This document shows, piece by piece, positions 57,594 to 64,000 of a stretch of DNA of 64,000 nucleotides. The position numbers were made by a program, and so were the translations under genes. This stretch comes from Demequina maris (GTDB taxonomy: Bacteria; Actinomycetota; Actinomycetes; Actinomycetales; Demequinaceae). The notes under the pieces are model-generated. The model was not told the DNA's origin. It worked only from the letters and a program-made list of their open reading frames with translations, and searched no databases. Location: assembly GCF_000971155.1 (NCBI RefSeq), contig NZ_BBLX01000009.1:1-64000 (forward strand), written 5' to 3'. The first letter of the stretch is position 1; each line of letters opens with the position of its first letter.

Positions 57594-58260
57594 GGTACCT
57601 GTCCAGCACGATCTCCACGAGACGCGGATGCGGCGCGAGCGGCGCGGTCACGTAGTCCGCCCCGGACTCCGTGAGGCGCTGCTGGAAGAAGCCCGGTGCC
57701 AGCAGGAACGACGCGACCGCCACCTCCCCGTCCTCGCCGTTGGCGCGGGCGTCGGCGACCGCGTCGCCCACGGTCGGGTGGATCCCCGCCGCGTAGCCGA
57801 TGCGCACGGGACCGCTCCAGCGGGCACGGAGCATCTCGGCCGCCGCCTCGGTGTCCGCGGTGCTGCGCGGGTCCGAGGATCCGGCCGCCGCCAGGATGAG
57901 CGTGGTGGTCTCCGGGACGTGCGCCTCGCGGATGCGGTCCATGACGATGTCGATGAGCCGCGGATCCGGGCCGAGCGCGGAGGCCGCCGCGACGTCCGGA
58001 CGGTCCTTCACCGCCTCCGCGATGTCGTGGTAGACGTGATAGCCGCCCGCCAGCAGCAGCGGCACGACGACGGCCGACGTGCCGTCGCCGGGCTCGACCT
58101 CCGCCACCACCTCCTTGCAGTACGGGCCGTGGACGTCCACGTAGGCGTCGCGGACCTCGTGCGCGGGCAGCGCGGCGCGCACGTCCTCGACCACCTTGAG
58201 GATGGTCGCCTGACCGGCCTCGTCCCTGGTCCCGTGCGCGCAGGCGATCAGCGTGCTCAT
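57574..58260 (-). CDS. Sirohydrochlorin chelatase (CbiX/SirB-like)
   Basis: 228 residues. LIACAHGTRDEAGQATILKVVEDV has the metal-binding His near the N-terminus, with VPLLLAGGYHVYHDIAEAVKDRP in the first half, and the second half repeats the fold (LILAAAGSSDPRST, VASFLLAPGFFQQRL). It inserts iron into sirohydrochlorin, the last step to siroheme, and so serves NirB. Overlaps the nnaR-like gene by 4 bases. Confidence 0.88.
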   Translation of the reverse strand: MSTLIACAHGTRDEAGQATILKVVEDVRAALPAHEVRDAYVDVHGPYCKEVVAEVEPGDGTSAVVVPLLLAGGYHVYHDIAEAVKDRPDVAAASALGPDPRLIDIVMDRIREAHVPETTTLILAAAGSSDPRSTADTEAAAEMLRARWSGPVRIGYAAGIHPTVGDAVADARANGEDGEVAVASFLLAPGFFQQRLTESGADYVTAPLAPHPRLVEIVLDRYRDAGGS

Positions 58261-59372
58261 GCGGCGCTCACCGCCAGCGCGTAGCCCCTCTTCACAACCG
58301 TTCTCACCAGCATGGGTGCCCCCGAGTTCTCCCTCAGCCTGTTGATCGCCGCCTCCACCGCATGCGCTCCCGCCTGCGCCCCCGGCAGGATCCCGGCCAG
58401 CTGCTCGCGCGTGAGGACGTTGCCCTTCGCGTGCGCCAGCGCACGCAGGATCTCGAGCCCGGTGGGCGTGAGCGGCAGGACCCGCCCGTCGAGCACGGCC
58501 GAGGTCGCACGCATCACGAGCGGCCCGTCCGGCGTGGGGATGCCCACCGCGGTCTCGGTGAAGTCCTGGACGAGCAGCCGCACGAGCGCGCCGAGCCGCC
58601 AGCGGTCCGGATGCCGCACCGTCAGCCCGGCCTCGCGCAGCGGTCCCGCCGTCACGGGACCGACGGCGGCGATGACGAGGTCGCCCGACTCCGCGCGCGC
58701 GGCCACCGCGTCGAGCATCCCGCGCTCACGCGCGGTCGCGAGCCACGACTCCGCGCCCGGGGCCGAGGTGAAGATCACCGCGTCGACGCCGCCGCAGGCC
58801 GCCTGGTCGATCCACTCGTCGTGGATGTCGGGCTGCAGCGGCCGCCCCCAGCCGTAGACCAGCAGGCTCTGCACCTCCGCGCCCGCCGCCGTGAACGCCT
58901 CGTCGAGCCCGTCGGAGCCGTTGCCGTGATGCTGGACGGCGACGCGCATCCCGTCGACGCCCTCCGCGAGGAGGTAGTCGCGCAGCTCGGCGGCGGTCTC
59001 GGACTCGGCGACCCAGTCGGCCTCGAGGCCGGCCTGCTGGATCGCTCCACGCGCCTTGGGGCCGCGGGCGATGAAGCGGGCGTCCTTGATCGCGTCGAGC
59101 AGGTCCTCGGCGAGGCCCGCGGCGTCCGCGGCCTCGATCCAGCCGCGGAAGCCGATGCCCGTGGTCGCGACCACGATGTCCGGCGGCGCGGCGATGAGCG
59201 CCCGCGTGTCCGCGACGAGGCGCGCGTCGTCGAGGTGCGGGATCGTGCTCAGCGCCGGCGCGTGCCGGACGAGCGCGCCGCGGCGCTCCAGCGCCGACGC
59301 GAGCTCGCGCTTCCGACGGTCCGCGGTGATGACCATCACACAGCCCGACAGCGGCTCCCCCACCATCGACAC
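58257..59372 (-). CDS. nnaR: HemD-winged-helix fusion, NnaR-like nitrate regulator
   Basis: 371 residues. The first 270 are a uroporphyrinogen-III synthase fold (VVATTGIGFRGWIEAADAAG, IARGPKARGAIQQAGL, DAVIFTSAPGAESWLATA). The last 90 form an OmpR-type winged helix (LPLTPTGLEILRALAHAKGNVLTREQLAGILPG ... AINRLRENSGAPMLVRTVVKRGYAL). The same fusion, NnaR, activates nitrate/nitrite assimilation genes in Streptomyces and Mycobacterium. Its place inside the nirBD-cysG operon supports that role here. The GTG at 59372 has GGGGAGG upstream. Confidence 0.88.
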   Translation of the reverse strand: MSMVGEPLSGCVMVITADRRKRELASALERRGALVRHAPALSTIPHLDDARLVADTRALIAAPPDIVVATTGIGFRGWIEAADAAGLAEDLLDAIKDARFIARGPKARGAIQQAGLEADWVAESETAAELRDYLLAEGVDGMRVAVQHHGNGSDGLDEAFTAAGAEVQSLLVYGWGRPLQPDIHDEWIDQAACGGVDAVIFTSAPGAESWLATARERGMLDAVAARAESGDLVIAAVGPVTAGPLREAGLTVRHPDRWRLGALVRLLVQDFTETAVGIPTPDGPLVMRATSAVLDGRVLPLTPTGLEILRALAHAKGNVLTREQLAGILPGAQAGAHAVEAAINRLRENSGAPMLVRTVVKRGYALAVSAA

Positions 59373-59385
59373 GCGGACCTCCCCG

Positions 59386-60609
59386 TCACTCGCGTCGCGG
59401 CGTCGCCGCGACCTCCGAGGCCAGCAGATCCGGCCTCGCTACGTTGCCGATGACGATAATCGCGGGAGGTTTCACCCCTGTTTCCCCCGCGATAAGAACA
59501 ATGTCGTCGAGGGTGCCGTGAGTCACACGCTCGTCCGCGGTGGTCCCGGACTCGATGATCGCGACCGGCGTGGACCCGGGCGCACCGCCCGCGAGGCCCG
59601 CCGCGACGATGTCCGGCAGCGCGGCGACGCCCATGAGCACCACGACGGTCGTGCCGTGCGTCATGGCGGCCACGGAGGTCGCGTCGGCACCGGCGTGGCC
59701 CGAGGTGACGAGCACCGCGGTGGACAGGCCCCGCTGCGTCACGGGGATGCCCGCGCGTGCCGGGACCGACAGCGCCGAGGTCACGCCGGGCACCACCTCG
59801 ACGGGCACGCCCGCCTCGAGGCACGCATGCACCTCCTCGCCTCCGCGCCCCAGCACGAACGGGTCGCCACCCTTGAGGCGCACCACGGTGCGGCCCTGCT
59901 GCGCGTGCGACACGAGGATCCGGTTGATCTCGTCCTGCGGCACCGGGTGGCGGTCGGGCGACTTGCCGACGTTGATGACCTCGACGTCGTAGGGCACGGT
60001 GACGAGCAGCTCGGTGGTGCCCAGACGGTCGGTAACCACCACGTCGGCCTCGGCGAGCGCCTGGCGACCGCGCACGGTGACGAGACCCGGGTCGCCGGGG
60101 CCGGAGCCCACGAGGATCACGCGGCCGTGACCGGAGCGGCGCCTGCGCAGGTCGACCGCGCCCGCGTCGATGTGCGCGGCGACCGCGTCGCGGACCGCCC
60201 GGATCCGGGCGGGGTCGGGGCGGTCGGTCGAGATCACGCCGACCGCGAGGTCGCCGTGACGCGACAGCGCCGCCTGCCGCGCGGTGCCGTTGGTCGCGTC
60301 GGAGGCGTCGATGCAGAACACGCGTCGCGACTCGGCCCAGGCCGCCACCGCATCGTTCACCGCCGCATCGTCCGTCGCCGCGAGCACGAACCACGCGTCG
60401 TCGAGGTCGGGCTCCTCGACGCGTCGCTCACGCCATTCGAGGTCGCCGTGCTGGGCGAGCCGGCGCACGTCGTCGCTCGCGTCGGGCGACACGACGCACA
60501 CGTCCGCGCCCTCCGCGAGGAAGCGCTTGATGCGCCGCGAGGCCACATGGCCGGCGCCCGCGACGAGCACGCGCCGATCCTTGAGGTCGAGTCCGAAAAG
60601 AGCTGTCAC
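59386..60609 (-). CDS. cysG: Siroheme synthase, SUMT plus precorrin-2 dehydrogenase
   Basis: 407 residues. The N-terminal half is an NAD-binding precorrin-2 dehydrogenase (RRVLVAGAGHVASRRIKRFLAEGADVCVVSP), without an obvious chelatase active site. The C-terminal half is uroporphyrinogen-III C-methyltransferase: VGSGPGDPGLVTVRGRQALAEADVVVTDRL, VRLKGGDPFVLGRGGEE, VPGVTSALSVPARAGIPVTQRG. With the separate chelatase downstream it completes the route to siroheme. Overlaps nirD by 4 bases. Confidence 0.94.
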   Translation of the reverse strand: MTALFGLDLKDRRVLVAGAGHVASRRIKRFLAEGADVCVVSPDASDDVRRLAQHGDLEWRERRVEEPDLDDAWFVLAATDDAAVNDAVAAWAESRRVFCIDASDATNGTARQAALSRHGDLAVGVISTDRPDPARIRAVRDAVAAHIDAGAVDLRRRRSGHGRVILVGSGPGDPGLVTVRGRQALAEADVVVTDRLGTTELLVTVPYDVEVINVGKSPDRHPVPQDEINRILVSHAQQGRTVVRLKGGDPFVLGRGGEEVHACLEAGVPVEVVPGVTSALSVPARAGIPVTQRGLSTAVLVTSGHAGADATSVAAMTHGTTVVVLMGVAALPDIVAAGLAGGAPGSTPVAIIESGTTADERVTHGTLDDIVLIAGETGVKPPAIIVIGNVARPDLLASEVAATPRRE

Positions 60610-60989
60610 GCACCACCCGCCAGGTCGATGAACACGACGCCATTGTCGAGGTGGACACGGTGAACGGCCAAGTCCGGCGCGCGTCCCTCCTTCGGCTCCT
60701 TGTCCATCGTGACCAGGCAGGTCCCGTCGAGCAGCGAGAAGACCTGCTTGTAGATGGGCGACGCGATGGTGGGCACGTCGCCCCTCGAGCCCGTGATGCC
60801 GCGCGAGATCACCGACGCGCCGGAGAACGGGTCCAGGTTCTGGACGCAGTGCACCGAGCCGTCGGCGAGCAGGAAGATCGCGACCTGCTCGCCGCCCACG
60901 AGCGCGGCCACGCCGAGCTCCGGCGTGAGGTCCGCGAGCGTGCAGACGCGGGTCGCGGTGGACGATGCGGTGGCGGAGACGGCGGTCAT
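60606..60989 (-). CDS. nirD: Nitrite reductase small subunit
   Basis: 127 residues. Rieske-like fold without the iron-sulfur ligands, as usual in NirD: VCTLADLTPELGVAALVGGEQVAIFLLADGSVHCVQNLDPFSGASVISRGITGSRGDVPTIASPIYKQVFSL. Partner of NirB, overlapping its stop (ATGA). Confidence 0.94.
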   Translation of the reverse strand: MTAVSATASSTATRVCTLADLTPELGVAALVGGEQVAIFLLADGSVHCVQNLDPFSGASVISRGITGSRGDVPTIASPIYKQVFSLLDGTCLVTMDKEPKEGRAPDLAVHRVHLDNGVVFIDLAGGA

Positions 60990-63559
60990 GACCGGACCTC
61001 CAGGGTGGTGGGGGCGATGAGCACGGGCGCGTTCTCGCGCTCCGCGGGGGTGGCCGGGCGGCGCTGGCCGCGCTGCTCGACGTACGCGAGCGTCGGGTCG
61101 GGCTGCTCGGGCGCGTTGACGAACGACGCGAACTGGCGCAGGCGCACCGGGTCGTTCAGCACGGCCTTCCACTCGTCCTCGTAGGAGTCGATGTGGCGGG
61201 CCATGTGCGCGTCGAGCTCCTCACCGAGGCCGAGGGAGTCGTCGACCACGATCTCGCGGATGCGGTCGAGGCCGCCCTCGTGCTCCTGCTGCCACGGGGC
61301 CGTGCGCTGCAGGCGGTCGGCGGTGCGGATGTAATACATGAGGTAGCGGTCGATCACGCGGAAGACGTCGTCGTCGGACACGTCCTCCACGAGCAGCTGC
61401 GCGTGCACCGGCGTGAAGCCGCCGTTGCCGCCCACGTAGACGTTCCAGCCCTTGTCCGTCGCGATCACGCCGACGTCCTTGCCGCGGGCCTCGGCGCACT
61501 CGCGGGCGCAGCCCGAGACGCCCAGCTTGAGCTTGTGGGGGCTGCGCAGGCCGCGGTAGCGCAGCTCCAGGGCGATCGCCATGCCCACCGAGTCCTGCAC
61601 GCCGTAGCGGCACCAGGTCGAGCCGACGCAGGACTTCACGGTGCGCAGCGACTTGCCGTACGCGTGGCCCGACTCCATGCCCGCGTCCACGAGCCGCTTC
61701 CAGATCTGGGGCAGCTGCTCGAGCCGAGCGCCGAACATGTCGATGCGCTGGCCGCCGGTGATCTTCGTGTACAGCCCGTAGTCCTGGGCGATCTGCCCGA
61801 TGAGGATGAGGTGCTCGGGCAGGATCTCCCCGCCCGGCACGCGCGGCACCACCGAGTAGGTGCCGTCCTTCTGCATGTTCGCCATCACACGGTCGTTGGT
61901 GTCCTGCAGCGCCGCGCGGTCGCCGCCGAGGACGTGCGCGTTGTACAGCGACGCGAGGATCGAGCCGACGGTGGGCTTGCAGATGTCGCAGCCGCGTCCG
62001 GTGCCGAAGCGCTCGATGACCTCGGAGAACGTGGTGACCTCCGCCACCTTGATCGCGTTGAAGAGCTGAGCACGGGACAGCGCGAAGTGCTCGCACAGCG
62101 CGTTCGAGACCTCGATGCCGGCCTTCTCGAGCTCGGTCCCCATGATCTTCTTGACGAGCGGGAGGCACGAGCCGCACGACGTGCCCGCCTTGGTGCAGGC
62201 CTTCACCGCGCCGAGGTCGTGGCAGTCGTGGTCGGTGACCGCGCCACGGATGCTGCCCGCCGACACGTTGTTGCACGAGCACACGCCCGCATCGTCCGGC
62301 AGCTCGATCTCGCCCTTCTCGACGGACCCCTCGGGCAGGATCCACGCGGCGGGGTCGCCGGGCAGCTCCGCGCCCACCATGGGCCGCAGCGACGCGTACG
62401 CCGAGGCGTCGCCGACGAGCACGCCGCCCAGCAGCGTCTTCGCGTCGTCCGTGAGCACCAGCTTCTTGTAGACGCCGTTGACGGGGTCCGCGTAGACCAT
62501 CTCGAGCGCGCCCGGGGTGGTGGCGAACGCGTCGCCGAAGGACGCGACGTCGACGCCGAGCAGCTTGAGCTTGGTCGCCATGTCGGCGCCGGGGAACGTG
62601 CTCGCGCCGCCCAGCAGGCGGTCGACGGCGATCTCCGCCATCGTGTTGCCGGGCGCGATGAGGCCGAGGCAGGCGCCCTGGATGCACGCGACCTCGCCGA
62701 TCGCGCTGACGGCGGGGTCCGCGGTGAGGCACGTGTCGTCGACGACCACGCCGCCGCGCGCACCGGTCTCGAGGCCGGACGTCGCGCCGAGCTCGTCGCG
62801 CGGGCGCACGCCGGTCGCGAAGACCACCACGTCGACCAGCTGCTCCCCGCCGTCCGCGAAGAGGAGGCTGCCCACGTGACCGTCCTTGCCGGCGCGGATC
62901 TCCTGGGTGGCGGTGCTGCAGCGCACCGTCACGCCCATGCGCTCGATGAGCCGCTTGAGCGCCTCGCCGCCGCCCTCGTCCACCTGCAGGTTCATCAGGC
63001 GGTCCGCGAACTGGATCACCGTGCTGCGCGCGCCGAGGCTCTGGAGCGCGCCCGCCGCCTCGAGGCCGAGGAGGCCGCCGCCGATGACCGCGCCGCGGAC
63101 GGGCCGGCCGAGCTCCGCGCGGCGCTCCTCGACCCAGCCGCGCAGCGCGGCGACGTCGTCGACGGTGCGGTACATGAACACGCCGGGCAGGTCCGCGCCC
63201 GGCGTGGGCGGCGCCCACGCGTACGAGCCGGTCGCCAGGACCAGGTGGTCGTACGCGACCTCGCGGCCGCCCTCCACGGTGACGATGCGCCGGTCGCGGT
63301 CCACCGCGGTCGCGCGGCTGTCGCGGTGCAGCGTGACGAGCGGGTCCTGCCACAGCGCGGGATCGCCCAGCTGCAGGTCCTCGGGCGTCCTGCCCTGGAA
63401 GTAGCTCGTGAGCGCGACCCGGTCGTACGGCGCGCGGGGCTCCTCCGCGAGCACCTCGACGCTGAAGCGCCCCTCGGTGTCGCGGGCCCGCATGGCCTCG
63501 GTGAAACGGTGGGCGACCATGCCGCCACCCACGACGACGATGTGCTCGGTGGTCATCAT
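60986..63559 (-). CDS. nirB: Nitrite reductase large subunit
   Basis: 857 residues; the first ATG of MMTTEHIVVVGGG overlaps the upstream stop and has GGGGAGG before it. An FAD/NAD reductase region (VVVGGGMVAHRFTEAM, AVIGGGLLGLEAAGAL, VVVFATGVRPRDEL) is followed by a BFD-like [2Fe-2S] domain (CSCNNVS, CGSCLPLV) and a sulfite-reductase-type ferredoxin half-domain. The siroheme/4Fe-4S domain comes last, with CVGSTWC and GVSGCARECAE as cluster ligands. It reduces nitrite to ammonium with NADH. Confidence 0.96.
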   Translation of the reverse strand: MMTTEHIVVVGGGMVAHRFTEAMRARDTEGRFSVEVLAEEPRAPYDRVALTSYFQGRTPEDLQLGDPALWQDPLVTLHRDSRATAVDRDRRIVTVEGGREVAYDHLVLATGSYAWAPPTPGADLPGVFMYRTVDDVAALRGWVEERRAELGRPVRGAVIGGGLLGLEAAGALQSLGARSTVIQFADRLMNLQVDEGGGEALKRLIERMGVTVRCSTATQEIRAGKDGHVGSLLFADGGEQLVDVVVFATGVRPRDELGATSGLETGARGGVVVDDTCLTADPAVSAIGEVACIQGACLGLIAPGNTMAEIAVDRLLGGASTFPGADMATKLKLLGVDVASFGDAFATTPGALEMVYADPVNGVYKKLVLTDDAKTLLGGVLVGDASAYASLRPMVGAELPGDPAAWILPEGSVEKGEIELPDDAGVCSCNNVSAGSIRGAVTDHDCHDLGAVKACTKAGTSCGSCLPLVKKIMGTELEKAGIEVSNALCEHFALSRAQLFNAIKVAEVTTFSEVIERFGTGRGCDICKPTVGSILASLYNAHVLGGDRAALQDTNDRVMANMQKDGTYSVVPRVPGGEILPEHLILIGQIAQDYGLYTKITGGQRIDMFGARLEQLPQIWKRLVDAGMESGHAYGKSLRTVKSCVGSTWCRYGVQDSVGMAIALELRYRGLRSPHKLKLGVSGCARECAEARGKDVGVIATDKGWNVYVGGNGGFTPVHAQLLVEDVSDDDVFRVIDRYLMYYIRTADRLQRTAPWQQEHEGGLDRIREIVVDDSLGLGEELDAHMARHIDSYEDEWKAVLNDPVRLRQFASFVNAPEQPDPTLAYVEQRGQRRPATPAERENAPVLIAPTTLEVRS

Positions 63560-64000
63560 GCCTCCCCTGTGCCTGCCATCGCAGGAACCTTGCGGTCGCT
63601 CGCGGCGGTCACGAGCATCTCCTTCACCAGCGACTTGCAGTCGCCGCATCCCGTGCACGCGCGGGTGGCGCGCGAGACGTCCTCGACGGACTCGCAGCCG
63701 TCCGCGATGGCGTCCGTGATGCGCCCCTTCGACACGGTGTTGCACTGGCAGACCGTGTCGGCGTCCGCCATGTCCGCGGCGTTCCGGCTCGCGGGCGCTG
63801 CACCCGGGATGGGGCGGACGATGAGGTGGGCCGGGTCCGACGGGACCGGCAGCCCGCGCGTGTAGAGCGCTTGAAGATCGGTGGCGGTGGCCTTGTCGCC
63901 CACCACCGTCGCCCCCACGAGGCGCCCCTCGTGGATGACGACCTCGACGAAGCGGCCGACGGCCGGGTCCGAGATCCGCACGGCCCGCAGCAGGCGGTCG
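63556..64000 (-). CDS. FAD reductase with BFD [2Fe-2S] domain, partial
   Basis: The frame is open to the window edge; only the C-terminal 147 residues are seen. RFVEVVIHEGRLVGATVVGDKATATDLQALYTRGLP matches the end of a NirB-like pyridine-nucleotide oxidoreductase. A BFD-type [2Fe-2S] domain follows (VCQCNTVSKGRITDAI, CTGCGDCKSLVKE). It is probably the electron-transfer subunit of an assimilatory nitrate reductase, or a nitrite reductase accessory flavoprotein. The stop overlaps nirB. Confidence 0.8.
   Translation of the reverse strand, partial: DRLLRAVRISDPAVGRFVEVVIHEGRLVGATVVGDKATATDLQALYTRGLPVPSDPAHLIVRPIPGAAPASRNAADMADADTVCQCNTVSKGRITDAIADGCESVEDVSRATRACTGCGDCKSLVKEMLVTAASDRKVPAMAGTGEA

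Overview
The window is high-GC actinobacterial DNA. GTG starts are frequent, genes are packed with 4-base start/stop overlaps, and several genes look leaderless. The order leuA-era-corC-(lipoprotein)-ybeY-phoH-HIT-rsmE-dnaJ-hrcA ... hemW-lepA ... rpsT ... holA-comEC-comEA ... degV-leuS is typical of Micrococcales (Cellulomonas/Demequina-like relatives). I cannot name the species. No rRNA, tRNA, CRISPR array, phage or IS element is visible.

Layout. 0-4 kb: a DUF559 protein, a YibE/F membrane protein and glycyl-tRNA synthetase (minus strand). 4.3-7.9 kb: a zinc operon (substrate-binding lipoprotein, ATPase, permease, Zur) with a Zur-like palindrome on its promoter, then a DedA-like gene. 7.9-10.1 kb: uppS, a HAD phosphatase and recO. 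10.1-12.7 kb: a TetR repressor divergent from a quinone-reductase-like gene and a DUF4386 gene, with paired operators between them; the same operator pair recurs 4.5 kb away before a 52-residue membrane protein. 12.7-15.1 kb: a lipoprotein and leuA with a leucine leader peptide. 15.6-23.4 kb: the housekeeping run era to hrcA, with a CIRCE element. 23.6-31.2 kb: two DUF4870 proteins, hemW, lepA, a GGDEF/EAL protein overlapped by a PemK/MazF-like gene, rpsT and an EAL-only protein. 31.5-39.7 kb: holA, comEC, comEA, a secreted protein, degV and leuS. 40-42.8 kb: two secreted cell-wall-type proteins (CAP; VanY-like carboxypeptidase). 42.8-46.1 kb: a transglutaminase / alpha-E / circularly permuted ATP-grasp operon.

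46.8-64 kb is a functional island for molybdenum and nitrite: a TOBE-HTH regulator, modABC, moaB/mogA-moaE-moaA on the plus strand, then a long minus-strand operon running from the window edge (FAD/BFD reductase, nirB, nirD, cysG, a HemD-winged-helix NnaR-like regulator, a sirohydrochlorin chelatase, moeB, moeA, moaC, mobA, DUF6457, moaD). It would supply molybdopterin for nitrate reductase and siroheme for nitrite reductase. A GyrI-like gene and a DUF222/HNH gene sit between the two halves.

The strongest unexplained signal is a non-palindromic 10-mer, GGACGATGCG. I counted 37 exact copies by eye (18 on one strand, 19 on the other) where base composition predicts well under one. It sits inside genes and spacers and uses codons that are otherwise rare here. 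Its density resembles the DNA uptake sequences of naturally competent bacteria, and comEA/comEC lie in the window, but its function is unknown. Other leads are the TetR operator shared with the small membrane gene, the leuA leader whose leucine codons can pair with the leuA ribosome binding site, and four different intergenic inverted-repeat elements.
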